DNA of 62,731 nt from Wukongarchaeum sp048886645 (GCA_048886645.1 JBHLKN010000001.1:1-62731), one strand, 5' to 3'. Shown: positions 45,047 to 54,762, counted from the stretch's first letter. Program-made: numbers and translations. The notes: generated by a model from the letters alone, not told the origin.

Positions 45047-46273
45047 TTATTTTACGAAATTATGGATTTCTTCAAGGGTTTCTGTGAATTTTATGATTTC
45101 CTCTTTTTTGTTGTATAGATAGAGGCTTGCCCTTGCATTACCTTTTTCTGTTCCGAGTTCTTTTACAAATGGTTCGACACAATGCATCCCTGACCGAATC
45201 TCTATGTTTGCTATTTCATCCATCATGATGGCTAAATCGTGGGGGTCGATCAAAATATCTCCGTCAGGCGCGATTATGTTAAATGGCAAAATGCCTATTT
45301 TTTTCTCTGGATTTAGCGGTCCATAAATTTTCACAAAATCTAGGTTTGAAATCTTGTTTAAAAGTAGTTCCATGAGCGTTTTTTCATGTTTTTCTATGTT
45401 CTCCATACCTAAGCTTTCTAAAAATTTGACCGCTTCGCCTAACCCTATTATTCCTGCATAATTTTGAATTCCTACCTCGAACTTTTGCGGGGGTTGGGCT
45501 AGTTCAGTCTCGGTAAAACTCACGGTTTTAATCGCGCCGCCTCCAACATAGGCTGGCGTTAGCTCTTCCAAAATTTCTCCTTGTCCATAAAGTACTCCGA
45601 TCCCTGTAGGTCCACACATTTTATGCCCACTGAAAACTAGGAAATCTATGCCAAGGTTTTTCACATCTACTGAAAAATGGGGAACCGATTGGGCTCCATC
45701 CACTAAAACCAGTGCACCATTATCGTGGGCTATCTTTCTTATCTCTTCTACTGGCAAAGAGGTTCCAAGAACGTTAGATGTATGAGAGATCGCTACTAAA
45801 CGAGTCTTTCGATTGATAACTTCCTCAACTTGTGAAATATCTACATCGCCCTCGGGATCAACTTTAATAAAGCGAAGTTCTGCGTCAGATTCTTTGGTCA
45901 AAAACTGCCATGGCAATAGGTTACTGTGGTGTTCGATATAACTAGTAACAATGTTTTCACTTTCCTTCAAAGATAAGGTATGAGCGACCAGATTAATGGC
46001 TTCTGAAGCGTTCTTCGTCCAAACAATCTCAGAAGGTTTCGCATTTATAAAAGCTGCAACTTTTTCTCTAGCACTTTCAATAGCCTCGTTAGTTTTTGTG
46101 CTCAATTTATGAACAGATCGGCCGGCACAAGCTGAAAGTTCAGAATAATAATGAACAACTGCATCAATGACCCTCTGAGGTTTTAAACTAGTACATGCAG
46201 AGTCCAGATACATCAAATTGGGATGATGCTTAAATATGGGAAATTCTTGCCTCACCGCTTCTACATCAAACAA
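45047..46273 (-). CDS. sufS: Cysteine desulfurase (SufS-type class V aminotransferase)
   Basis: 408 aa, PLP-dependent enzyme that takes sulfur from cysteine for Fe-S clusters or tRNA thiolation. MYLDSACTSLKPQRV near the N-terminus, the TSYIEHHSNLLPWQ His motif, DGAQSVPHFSVDV, and the PLP lysine in VFSGHKMCGPTGIGVLYG. The catalytic cysteine is in EIRSGMHCVEPFV near 355. No SufBC partners lie beside it. An unknown 105-aa gene is 17 bp upstream on the same strand. Converges with cdc6 with 3 bp between stop codons. Confidence 0.94.
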   Translation of the reverse strand: MFDVEAVRQEFPIFKHHPNLMYLDSACTSLKPQRVIDAVVHYYSELSACAGRSVHKLSTKTNEAIESAREKVAAFINAKPSEIVWTKNASEAINLVAHTLSLKESENIVTSYIEHHSNLLPWQFLTKESDAELRFIKVDPEGDVDISQVEEVINRKTRLVAISHTSNVLGTSLPVEEIRKIAHDNGALVLVDGAQSVPHFSVDVKNLGIDFLVFSGHKMCGPTGIGVLYGQGEILEELTPAYVGGGAIKTVSFTETELAQPPQKFEVGIQNYAGIIGLGEAVKFLESLGMENIEKHEKTLMELLLNKISNLDFVKIYGPLNPEKKIGILPFNIIAPDGDILIDPHDLAIMMDEIANIEIRSGMHCVEPFVKELGTEKGNARASLYLYNKKEEIIKFTETLEEIHNFVK

Positions 46274-46290
46274 AGCTATCGCCCCCTGTT

Positions 46291-46608
46291 TTATGAACCA
46301 AGCGAGGATTCTATAAGTTTTTTTATTTTTTTCTTTGCATCCTTTGCTTCGCTTTCAATAAGTTGCCATGATGCAAACTCTTGTTTTCTCTCAGCTTCTG
46401 GAATCTCTTTTCCTAGGAGCTCTACAGCCTCTTTTACTGGATGGGTTTTAATCTCTACATAGCTCCTAACTATCGCTGCTATAGTAGCTTCCTGCAAAAC
46501 TATTACTTCCCCGTCTTTCAACTCGATAAAAGCGCGTAAATGCTTATGTCCTTCAGGAACCCCTAAAAGCACCCTTTTCACATCCCAAGTCCTAATCACT
46601 CTCAACAA
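46291..46608 (-). CDS. Unknown 105-aa protein upstream of cysteine desulfurase
   Basis: I do not recognise it. Beta-strand-rich N-terminal half (VKRVLLGVPEGHKHLRAFIELKDGEVIVLQEATIAAIVRSYVEI) and a helical lysine-rich end. No cysteine, so it is not a sulfur carrier by the usual mechanism. The 17-bp spacing to the desulfurase gene makes co-transcription likely. Confidence 0.75.
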   Translation of the reverse strand: MLRVIRTWDVKRVLLGVPEGHKHLRAFIELKDGEVIVLQEATIAAIVRSYVEIKTHPVKEAVELLGKEIPEAERKQEFASWQLIESEAKDAKKKIKKLIESSLGS

Positions 46609-46824
46609 AAAACGCCTCCGAAGCCTAGAAAATAGCGAATATATAATAATTACAAAAACCTAGAAATGAACTTTATCCTATTCAAAATGAAAAAGATAGA
46701 TCTTCGCATGGAAAGTTGAAAGCTTTAGTCATGAACGGAGATTTCACGACAAAATATAATTAATCATGTTTGTATAATCCAACCAAAAGAACATTTTTTC
46801 TTTCATAAAAGATTTTATCTAAAG

Positions 46825-47748
46825 TTATCTTCTTTCTCTCACAAGAAGATATATTGCAACTAACAAAATTACTGCAGTACCTAAAATGAGTAAATCTATA
46901 TATTCTGGTATTGAATTAAATTCAAACATAAATATTATTGTTATTAAAAACATTAATCCTAGAACTAATAAAGAGGAACCAAAGCAATAATCCCACCATA
47001 TTTTAACTCTCATAGGTGCTCGTGCATCAAAAGTTCGCGGAGCTCTACGTGTAGCAATATGAACATCTAATTCCCCAAGAGCCCATATTACGCTTTCTCG
47101 AACATTAACATTATCATCATTCAAAGCTTTTTTTAGAGGTTCAACAGCCCTCTTATCCCAGATTCTGCCAAGAGCCGCCGCAGCATACCTCCGAACACCT
47201 CCATCACTATCCCCCAAAACCTCAACAAGAGACTCAACAGCCCTAGAATCGCCTATTTTCCCCAAAGCCCACGCCGCATACCTTCTAATATCAGTATCTT
47301 CATCCTTCAAAGCTTGAATAAGGTGTTCAATAACAACGGTATCCTTCATGTTTCCAAGGGCTTCTATGGCATATCTTCGAACTTCGATATCTTCATCTAA
47401 TAACGCTTTAATTAAAGGATTTACGCTTCTTGAATTACCTATTTGGCCGAGAATCCATGCTACCCTCCTACGAACATCAGCATCTTCATGATTCAGAACT
47501 TTTAAGAGGTGTTCAACAGCTGGCTGGCCCATCTCAGCAAGTGTTTTCGCTGCTTCCTCTCGAATAATCCAATCTTCACCAGTTAAAGCTTCTATAAGAG
47601 CTTTTCTAGCTTGTTCCCCCTTTTTTACAAGAATCCAAGTCGCCCTCCACCGAACACTGTTATCTTCATCTTTTAAATCTAAAATTAGACGTTCTATTTC
47701 CTCAATTACCCCTTTTTTCCTTTCTGAAGGTTTTTCGGGTGTCTCCAT
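46825..47748 (-). CDS. HEAT/PBS-lyase-repeat protein with C-terminal membrane anchor, 307 aa
   Basis: About six 31-residue HEAT repeats of the PBS-lyase type (pattern EDxDVRRRVAWILGQIGNSRSVNPLIKAL) fill residues 15-230. A basic linker (RRAPRTFDARAPMRVKIWW) leads to two hydrophobic helices (SLLVLGLMFLITIIFMF and LLILGTAVILLVAIYLLV) and a final RERR. It is the only array member with membrane helices, so it probably holds the array at the membrane with the solenoid in the cytosol (inference). The leader shares a 17-bp block with the leader of the 574-aa paralogue. Confidence 0.87.
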   Translation of the reverse strand: METPEKPSERKKGVIEEIERLILDLKDEDNSVRWRATWILVKKGEQARKALIEALTGEDWIIREEAAKTLAEMGQPAVEHLLKVLNHEDADVRRRVAWILGQIGNSRSVNPLIKALLDEDIEVRRYAIEALGNMKDTVVIEHLIQALKDEDTDIRRYAAWALGKIGDSRAVESLVEVLGDSDGGVRRYAAAALGRIWDKRAVEPLKKALNDDNVNVRESVIWALGELDVHIATRRAPRTFDARAPMRVKIWWDYCFGSSLLVLGLMFLITIIFMFEFNSIPEYIDLLILGTAVILLVAIYLLVRERR

Positions 47749-47827
47749 TTCCTGCTCCCTCTTGGCGATGGATTACCCTTGTAGTTGATCTGTTATCATA
47801 TCTGTTAAGAAAATTTTCATACCGTTT

Positions 47828-48244
47828 TCAGCTTTTTTTGGTTTTGATCTCCTCTAAAGCTTTTTTCGCCGCCTTTCGAACATCACTATCTTTGTCTTTT
47901 AGAGCTTTTTGGAGAGGTTCTATTGCTGGTTTTCCTATCTGGCTGAGAATCGATGCAATTCTTCTTTGAAGTTCTTTATCTTTATCTTTTAGAGCATTGA
48001 TAAGAGGTTCGAGTGTTGGTTTTCCTGTCTGAACAAGAGACTTTGATGCTTTCTCTCGAACTTTTAAATCTTCACTCTTTAAAGCTTCTATTAGGAGTTT
48101 AATAGCTGATTCATCTATTTTTCCACAGTCCCATTCTGCCCTCCACAGAATATCTTCATCTTCTAAATCATTAATTAAGTGTTCGATTTCTTCATAATAC
48201 TCTTTGTCAATTTTTGAGAGTTTCTTGGGGGATCCCATTTTCAT
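47828..48244 (-). CDS. HEAT/PBS-lyase-repeat protein, 138 aa
   Basis: Shortest member of the array: about three complete 31-residue repeats (for example DKDKELQRRIASILSQIGKPAIEPLQKAL). It ends in a lysine-rich tail, EEIKTKKS, nearly the same as those of the 695-aa and 574-aa paralogues, and starts with an N-terminus related to theirs. It looks like an internal-deletion copy that kept both ends. No membrane segment. Confidence 0.85.
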   Translation of the reverse strand: MKMGSPKKLSKIDKEYYEEIEHLINDLEDEDILWRAEWDCGKIDESAIKLLIEALKSEDLKVREKASKSLVQTGKPTLEPLINALKDKDKELQRRIASILSQIGKPAIEPLQKALKDKDSDVRKAAKKALEEIKTKKS

Positions 48245-48313
48245 GCTCTCTCTTAGCTTTGGATATCTGCAATTCGATACATTGTTATCTTTTTAAGTTT
48301 TTTCGTAGCATTT

Positions 48314-50401
48314 TCAGCTTTTCTTGGCTTTGATCTTCTCTAAAGCTTGTTTCACTGTTAGCCTAAAATAGTTATCTTCATCCTTCAAAGCTATTATGAG
48401 AGGTCTTATTGCAGGTTCTCCAAGCTTAACAAGAGCTTCTATAGCTTCCGCTCTAACAGAGGGATGTTTATCTTTTAGTGCTTGAATTAGGGGATCTATA
48501 GCTCTTACATCTCCGATCTTGCTAAGGGCCCATGCTGCATTTATTCTAACTTCTTTATCGTCGTCTTTCAGGGCTTTTATGAGGGGTTCAACAGTCCTCA
48601 TATCCCCTATCTTACCAAGGGCTAATGTTGCTGTCCATCTGACATCACTGTATTTATCTTTTAAAGCATTGATGAGTGGTTTTAAAGCCCTTAAATCGCC
48701 TATTTCACCAAGAACTGATGCAGCAGTCCATCTAACATGCATATCTTTATCATTTAATGCTTTTATGAGGGGGTCAATAGCCCTTTTATCACCTATCTCA
48801 CCAAGGGCTCCTGCTGCATTTCTTCGAACTGCATCATATTCATCTTTTAGAGCTTGAATAAGAGGTTCAACAGCTCTCACATCCCCTATCTCACCGAGGG
48901 CCCATGCTGCTCGCCGTCTAACAGCTCTATGTTCATCATTTAGGGCTTTTATGAGAGGATCTACCGCTGATTCTCCTATATTTACAAGAGCTTTTGATGC
49001 TCCTCTCTTAACATCTTTATCCTCATCTTTAATAGCCTCCAATAGGTGTTCAAGCAACGCTGTTCCTGTCTTTCCAAGAGCTTCTATTGCTTTTCTTCGA
49101 ACAGCGTCATCTTTTTTCTTTAAAGCTTGAATAACAGGATTTACAGCCTTTACACCCTCTACATTTTCAGGGGCATTTACTGCTCTTGTTTCAACACGTT
49201 GATCTTTTTCTTTCAGAGTTTGTGTATGAGGTTTTACAACTCCTAGATACCCTAAACTGCCAAGAGCAGATTCAACCACCACTCTAACAGTAGGCTCTTC
49301 ATCATTTAAAGCTTCCATGAGGGGGCCAATAGCCCTTTCATCCCCTATCTTACCAAGAGCTATTGCTACAATTTCTCGAACACCGCTATCTTCATCATTT
49401 AAAGCTTCCATGAGGGATTCAACAGCCCGCGAACCCCCTATTCTTCCAAGAGCTCCTGCTGCTTGTTTTCGACTATCACTATCATAATCGTGCAAAATTT
49501 GAATAAGGGGATCAACAGCCCTCATATCACCTATTCTACCAAGATTCCATATTGCTGTCAAACGAACAATCCTATTTTCATCTTTCAGAGCTTGGATGAG
49601 AGATTCAAGTTCGCGTTCTGGTATCTTTTCAGGGGCTTTTACTTCTCTTGTTTCAACACTTTTATCTTGATCTTCTAGAGTTTGTACGACGGATTTTATG
49701 ACCTTTTTATCTCCTATTTTATCGAGAACTGATTCTGCTGCCAGTTGAACATCTTGGTTTACGTCTTCTAAGCAGCGAGTAATAGGTTCAACTGCTCGTG
49801 TATCACCTATTTTTCCAAGAGCTTCTACAGCATATTTTCGCACAACAGGAGTTTCATCCTTTAGGATCTCGATGAGGGGTTCAACAGCTTGCTTATCACC
49901 TATTTTTCCGAGTGCCCATGCTGCATATCGTTTCATATTCGTATCCGGATCTTTCAAAGCTTGGGAGAGTGATTTTAAAATTTTAGGATCTTTTAAATTG
50001 CCAAGGGCTGCTACGGCATGTCTTCGAACACGGCTATCCTCATCCTTTAAAGCCTTGATAAATGGATCTACTGCCCTCATGTCCCCTATTTCTCCAAGAA
50101 TACATATTGCCCTCCATCTAACGTCCGCATCTTTATGGTTCAGAAGCTGTAGTAAGGGTTTAACTGCTGGGTTTCTTATCCTTACAAGGGCTTTTGCTGC
50201 TCCCTCTCGAATACTTAAATCTTTACCCTTCAAGGCTTTTATAAGGGCTTTAACAGTATTTATATTCCTTAACTTTCCGAGGGTCCATATTGCCCTCCAT
50301 CTGACATCAATATCTTCATCTCTTAAATCTTGGATCAGTTGTTCTATTTCCTCCTCAGAGACATCGTTTTTCGTTTTAATCGTTTTATCGGTTATTACCA
50401 T
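48314..50401 (-). CDS. HEAT/PBS-lyase-repeat protein, 695 aa
   Basis: About 19-20 tandem HEAT repeats with two spacer interruptions (VETREVKAPEKIPEREL and VETRAVNAPENVEGVKAV) that are themselves similar, splitting the solenoid into three blocks. N-terminus TDKTIKTKNDVSEEEIEQL resembles that of the 574-aa paralogue. C-terminal tail EKIKAKKS. Cytosolic, probably a scaffold. PBS-lyase-type HEAT repeats in archaea have no lyase activity by themselves. Confidence 0.9.
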   Translation of the reverse strand: MVITDKTIKTKNDVSEEEIEQLIQDLRDEDIDVRWRAIWTLGKLRNINTVKALIKALKGKDLSIREGAAKALVRIRNPAVKPLLQLLNHKDADVRWRAICILGEIGDMRAVDPFIKALKDEDSRVRRHAVAALGNLKDPKILKSLSQALKDPDTNMKRYAAWALGKIGDKQAVEPLIEILKDETPVVRKYAVEALGKIGDTRAVEPITRCLEDVNQDVQLAAESVLDKIGDKKVIKSVVQTLEDQDKSVETREVKAPEKIPERELESLIQALKDENRIVRLTAIWNLGRIGDMRAVDPLIQILHDYDSDSRKQAAGALGRIGGSRAVESLMEALNDEDSGVREIVAIALGKIGDERAIGPLMEALNDEEPTVRVVVESALGSLGYLGVVKPHTQTLKEKDQRVETRAVNAPENVEGVKAVNPVIQALKKKDDAVRRKAIEALGKTGTALLEHLLEAIKDEDKDVKRGASKALVNIGESAVDPLIKALNDEHRAVRRRAAWALGEIGDVRAVEPLIQALKDEYDAVRRNAAGALGEIGDKRAIDPLIKALNDKDMHVRWTAASVLGEIGDLRALKPLINALKDKYSDVRWTATLALGKIGDMRTVEPLIKALKDDDKEVRINAAWALSKIGDVRAIDPLIQALKDKHPSVRAEAIEALVKLGEPAIRPLIIALKDEDNYFRLTVKQALEKIKAKKS

Positions 50402-50479
50402 ATTATTAATCCTTCTTAACGAGTAATTACCCGCGCATTATAAGTAACCTATATTATTATTAAAATTTTTATATCATTT

Positions 50480-52204
50480 TCAGCTTTCCTTTTGAGCTTT
50501 AATTTTCTCTATAGCCTTTTTGGCAGCTTCATGGACAGTTTCATTTTTATCATTAAGAAGTTGAAGGAGGGGGTTTATTGCCTTTGAATCGCCTATCCTA
50601 CCAAGAATTGTAGCTGCATATATTCGAACATAATCATCTTCATTTTTCAAAGCCTCTATTAGGGGATCAATAGCTTTCATAGGCTCTATTTTAGCAAGGG
50701 CTTCTGCTGCATATTTACTTACAAGATTTTCTTCCTTCAAAGTATAAATTAGGGGAATAACAGCCCTCGAATCACCAATCTCACCAAGAGCTCTTGCCAC
50801 CATCCATCGAACATCGATGTTAATGTCATTCAAAGCATAAATGAGGGGAATAACAGCCCTCGAATCACCAATCTCACCAAGAGCTCTTGCCGCTCTCCAT
50901 CGAACATCCCAATTTTTGTATAGTAAAAATTTAATAAGTTTTTCTAACGCTTCTGAATAACCCATTTTACCAAGGGCACATAATATTTCAATTCGAACAT
51001 GGATATCTTTACGTTCAATTTCAAAAGCGTTTAATAGAGGCTCGAAAGCCCTCTTATCTCCTATCTCACCAAGAGCCCACGCTACATACTCCCGAACACG
51101 CTTACTTCCATCCATCAAAGCCTCAATTAGGAGCTCAACAGCCCTTGGATCACCTATCTCACCAAGAGATCTTGCGGCATAAGCTCGAACGTTCAAATCT
51201 CTATCTTTTAAGGCTTTTATGAGGGGATTTATTGCTGGTTCTCCAATCTTACCAAGGGCTTTTACCGCACTCCATTGAACAGACCAATTTTTATCCTTAA
51301 AAACCTGAATGAGGGGCTCAACAGCCCTAAAATCCCCTATCCTACCAAGCTCCAACGCTGCTCTCCGTCGAACATGCCAATCATCATCCTTCAAAGCCTT
51401 AATGAGAGGATCGACTGATGGTTCTCCTATTCTGCCAAGAGCCTGTGTTGCCCTCATTCTAACCCGCTTATCTTTATCCTTAAGAGTTTTAATGAGGGGG
51501 CCTATAGCCCTTGCATCACCTATTCTGCCAAGGGCTGATTCTACCACTAACCGAACAGCTTGGTCTTCATCTTCTAAAAGCTGGATAAGTGGATCTATAG
51601 CTCTTGTATCTTCTATCCTGCCAAGGGCTCCTGCCGCATACCTTCTAACGCCGGTATCTTCATCTTTAAGTGCCAGAATTAGATGATCTATTGCTCCAAT
51701 ATCGCCTATTTTTCCAAGTGCCCACGCAGCATATCTTCTAGTATCAATATCTTCATCCTTCAAAGCTTGGACAAGGGATTCTACGACCCTAGAAACCCCC
51801 ATATTACCAAGGGCTACAATGGCATATCTTCGAACTTCGATATCTTCGTCCGTCAAAGCTTTGATCAGAGGTTCTACAGCCTTCGAATCGCCTATTCCAC
51901 CTAGAATCCACGCTGCTCTTCTTCGAACATCCGCATCTTCATGTTTAAGAATTATTAGGAGGGTGTCAACAGCTAGTTCCCCCATTTTAACAAGAGTTTT
52001 TGCAGCACCCTCCCGAACAACCCAATCATCCCCCACCAAAGCCTCTATAAGAGCTTCAACAACCGTTACATCCTTCATATTACCAAGTATCCATGCAGCC
52101 CTCCATCGAACATCAATATCTTCATCTTTTAAATCTTGAATTAGACGTTCTATTTCCTCAGAGACTTCTTTTTCTTTTTTAATTGGTTTATCGGTTATTT
52201 CCAT
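50480..52204 (-). CDS. HEAT/PBS-lyase-repeat protein, 574 aa
   Basis: About 17 HEAT repeats, start MEITDKPIKKEKEVSEE, end EKIKAQKES. Two adjacent repeats near residues 440-490 are almost identical (GDSRAVIPLIYAL and GDSRAVIPLIYTL), and their DNA shares an exact 48-bp block 93 bp apart, so the number of repeats changes by recent duplication. First gene of the four-gene array. A good ribosome-binding site (GGGAGCAGGA) precedes the ATG at 52204. Confidence 0.9.
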   Translation of the reverse strand: MEITDKPIKKEKEVSEEIERLIQDLKDEDIDVRWRAAWILGNMKDVTVVEALIEALVGDDWVVREGAAKTLVKMGELAVDTLLIILKHEDADVRRRAAWILGGIGDSKAVEPLIKALTDEDIEVRRYAIVALGNMGVSRVVESLVQALKDEDIDTRRYAAWALGKIGDIGAIDHLILALKDEDTGVRRYAAGALGRIEDTRAIDPLIQLLEDEDQAVRLVVESALGRIGDARAIGPLIKTLKDKDKRVRMRATQALGRIGEPSVDPLIKALKDDDWHVRRRAALELGRIGDFRAVEPLIQVFKDKNWSVQWSAVKALGKIGEPAINPLIKALKDRDLNVRAYAARSLGEIGDPRAVELLIEALMDGSKRVREYVAWALGEIGDKRAFEPLLNAFEIERKDIHVRIEILCALGKMGYSEALEKLIKFLLYKNWDVRWRAARALGEIGDSRAVIPLIYALNDINIDVRWMVARALGEIGDSRAVIPLIYTLKEENLVSKYAAEALAKIEPMKAIDPLIEALKNEDDYVRIYAATILGRIGDSKAINPLLQLLNDKNETVHEAAKKAIEKIKAQKES

Positions 52205-52300
52205 ATTCCTGCTCCCTCTTGGTAACTGATTGCCTGACTGTTAGTTTAATATCATATTTTTTAATAAAGTTTTCATAAGGCGGAGGTTTTGCCCAGTAAT

Positions 52301-53251
52301 CTATCTTTTTTGCCTTTCATGGAGTTTTCTCATATAGAATTTTTTCCCTTCATATTCTATCTTTATGAGTTGTTCTTGGTCGATTAAATTTTGAATAGTA
52401 GACCAATCAGCCTTTGCCTCTGCTAAAAACTTCTTCACAGCTTCTTCTCTCATGGGATGGACCGCTGTGATGCTCAATAGATCTTCTTCAACGTTTCCGG
52501 TAAAAGTAAAGGCATTGCCTTCGTAGCCTATGAGATACTCTACGTTGTCAATTTTTTCCCTAAAGATTTGGTAGGCTCTATTGATAACTTCCTCACTGGG
52601 AGGTTGCACCCAATTTTCTGCGGGCGGCCTTGTGGCGATGGATAAGTAAGCCTTAGCGGGTTTCAACTTTGTCAAAAAGTCTGCAACTTCCTTAACATGC
52701 TCCTCGCGATCATTAGCGTTTTTTAGAAGCATTGTTTCTGTTACTAACTCTCCTTTGTAAGTCTTGGAAAACTCTAGCATACCGTCTAAAATTGTTTCGA
52801 ATTCCAAATTTTGATGGGGTCGGTTGATCTTACGCCAGAACCTTTCTCGTGTTGAATCAACTTTCAAAGAGACCAAATCTGCTTTCATAAGGTCTTCTCT
52901 AACATCAGCGCGCCAGAGGAGAGAACCGTTGGTGATCACCGCAATCTTTATCCCCAAGGGTTTCAAAAGATCTATCTCAAAGCCGAGATTAGCATCTAGT
53001 GTGGGCTCGCCATCGGGAACGAAGGTGAGGTAATCGATGGATTCGCCAACTTCTCTTGTTTTTTCTACCTTTTCCTTCACCACCTTCAAGATTTCCTTAG
53101 GCGCATAAAATATAAGGCGCTGAACCTGTTTCTTTATTGTACGTCCTAACTGGCAATAAACACAGCCATAACTGCAAATCTTGGAGGGGATATTGTTGAT
53201 CCCTAAGCTACGCCCCAAACGTCTGGATGGGACGGGTCCGAAGGCTATCAT
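52301..53251 (-). CDS. Radical SAM protein (COG0731-like)
   Basis: About 316 aa. Begins IAFGPVPSRRLGRSLGINNI, the hallmark start of this archaeal/bacterial group, then the cluster motif CSYGCVYC (CxxxCxxC), a glycine-rich segment near FVPDGEPTLDANLG and GYEGNAFTFTGNVEEDLL in the C-terminal part. It is not TYW1, because the flavodoxin domain and the wyosine-specific region are absent. The true substrate of the group is unknown. GGAG lies 9 nt before the ATG at 53251; a longer frame to 53308 is less likely. Confidence 0.88.
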   Translation of the reverse strand: MIAFGPVPSRRLGRSLGINNIPSKICSYGCVYCQLGRTIKKQVQRLIFYAPKEILKVVKEKVEKTREVGESIDYLTFVPDGEPTLDANLGFEIDLLKPLGIKIAVITNGSLLWRADVREDLMKADLVSLKVDSTRERFWRKINRPHQNLEFETILDGMLEFSKTYKGELVTETMLLKNANDREEHVKEVADFLTKLKPAKAYLSIATRPPAENWVQPPSEEVINRAYQIFREKIDNVEYLIGYEGNAFTFTGNVEEDLLSITAVHPMREEAVKKFLAEAKADWSTIQNLIDQEQLIKIEYEGKKFYMRKLHERQKR

Positions 53252-53399
53252 GATTTGGAACTCCATGGAAGGATTGGTTTCTAAAACATTTTTGATTTGT
53301 GTCACCATCCCCTTATACCCTTTTATTTCGACTGTTATTTTATTGATATGGAGATGTTTTAAATTTTTAAGGATTGTTTGGAGGGGTGTTTTTTTGTTT

Positions 53400-53957
53400 T
53401 TATTTTTTGTTTGTTTGGAAGTATTTTTTTACTTTTATTTTTTCCATAAGTTTTTCGTATGTGTCTTTTAGTCCTTCGACGATGACTCTTGTACCTGAGA
53501 AGATATCGAAGAAGTTGGCTTCTCGTTTATAGCGGGGTACTATTTGGATGTGGAGGTGTTTGATGCTTCCGCCTCCTGCGTATCCTTGGTTTATTCCTAC
53601 GTTAAACCCATCGGGGTTGTAGGTGTCTTTGAGGAGGATGAGGGTTTGTTGGACGACTTTGTTTAGGTGTAGGAGGAGGTCGTCGTCTAGGTCTTCATAG
53701 TTTTCGTAGTGTTTTAAGGGCACTACCATTAGATGCCCGGGGTTGTAGGGGTATATGTTTAGAACTACCATTGCTTTATTGTCCCTGAAGAGTTCCCAGC
53801 TTGGGACTTCGAGGTTTTTTTTCACTATTTCGCATAGGGTGCAGTTGAATTTTCTTTTTTGGTGGTGTTTTCTTATGTATCTGATTTTTTCGGGGCACCA
53901 TAAATAGTCGCGAAAAACTTTGCCTTCTTCTATCTCTGAATCATTATTTTCTACCAA
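53400..53957 (-). CDS. HIT-family nucleotide phosphorylase/hydrolase
   Basis: 185 aa. Contains a zinc-type CTLCEIVKK near the middle, VLNIYPYNPGHLMVVPLKHYENYEDL and the active-site strand KHLHIQIVPRY. The triad is HxHxQ rather than HxHxH: the Gln at the third place is like Ap4A phosphorylases and galactose-1-phosphate uridylyltransferases, so a transferase or phosphorylase reaction on a dinucleoside substrate is more likely than plain AMP-lysine hydrolysis (inference). ATG 53957. Coding strand A/C-rich, plus strand T/G-rich. Confidence 0.9.
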   Translation of the reverse strand: MVENNDSEIEEGKVFRDYLWCPEKIRYIRKHHQKRKFNCTLCEIVKKNLEVPSWELFRDNKAMVVLNIYPYNPGHLMVVPLKHYENYEDLDDDLLLHLNKVVQQTLILLKDTYNPDGFNVGINQGYAGGGSIKHLHIQIVPRYKREANFFDIFSGTRVIVEGLKDTYEKLMEKIKVKKYFQTNKK

Positions 53958-54125
53958 CAGGTTTACTTCTCCTTGCTTAAGGGTTTTTTATGTTGGTTTA
54001 TAGCTATTTTTACTTGTTTTTTTAGTTTTTTATGTTTCTTTTTGGGTGTCATGTTACATGGAAAGTATGTGGATAATAGAGGGTTTAATTTTTTCTATTA
54101 TGGGATGTTTTTTGGGTGTTTTGCT

Positions 54126-54761
54126 TTGAGCAGTGATTTAGAGTTACTTTCAGTTGTCAGGTTTTTTGGCAAAGACGGGTTTTATGCGAGGAAGAAGGAA
54201 AAAATAGAAGCATTGTTAGAGTTAGAAAAAGCGAAGTTAGTTAAGAGAAAGAAGGGTTCTAAAAAAACTTTCGTGGTCACGGAAAAAGGTTTGAAATTCC
54301 TTCAACAAAATCATGCCTTTACACCGCCAAGGGTTGAAGCAAAAGTCGACATGAAAAGAATAGAAGAACTATTTTTACAAGTTAAACATCTTATGTTTAA
54401 ACTTGAGGATATGCTTGTCCAAGTTCAAGGTTCGAATCACTCAGATGAGGGTTATGGTGGTTTTAATAATCACGATTTTTTGAATGCGAATGAAGAGAAA
54501 AAGATTTTCTTTCAAAGCGTTAAGGAAGCATACAGGCGGAGAATCACTGTTTCAAATCCCTTGGTGAAAATATCAGAGATTTGGGAAGAGGTCCATAAAA
54601 CGTTTCCCATATCTCGGGAGAAGTTTGAGAACTATCTTTTAGAGCTTCATGACAAGGGGAGATTAACGCTTCAGACTGCTATAAGCTCTTTAAAAACGCG
54701 GGGAGGAATCAGAGTCCCACACGGGGTATACAACTACGTTATTTTAGAAGAAGGGACATGA
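54126..54761 (+). CDS. Winged-helix protein coupled to AAA+ ATPase, about 211 aa
   Basis: A TTG at 54126 after GGGTG gives a protein beginning SSDLELLSVVRFFGKDG. The longer frame back to 53973 is low-complexity and would start 15 bp from the divergent HIT gene, so it is doubtful. An N-terminal winged helix lies at about 5-60 (KKEKIEALLELEKAKLVKRK then TEKGLKFLQQN). A helical dimerisation segment follows near 75-100 (MKRIEELFLQVKHLMFKLEDML), and a second winged-helix-like domain near 140-205 (SEIWEEVHKTFPISREKFENYLLELHDKGRLTLQ). The stop codon is 1 nt from the ATPase start, so they are coupled. DNA binding is likely; target unknown. Confidence 0.75.
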   Translation: MSSDLELLSVVRFFGKDGFYARKKEKIEALLELEKAKLVKRKKGSKKTFVVTEKGLKFLQQNHAFTPPRVEAKVDMKRIEELFLQVKHLMFKLEDMLVQVQGSNHSDEGYGGFNNHDFLNANEEKKIFFQSVKEAYRRRITVSNPLVKISEIWEEVHKTFPISREKFENYLLELHDKGRLTLQTAISSLKTRGGIRVPHGVYNYVILEEGT

Positions 54762-54762
54762 A

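Noticed and set aside
46800..52210. CRISPR array suggested by the regularly spaced repeats of about 93 bp
   Set aside because: The repeats are coding, degenerate and match 31-residue HEAT units in long open frames. No unique spacers and no cas genes.
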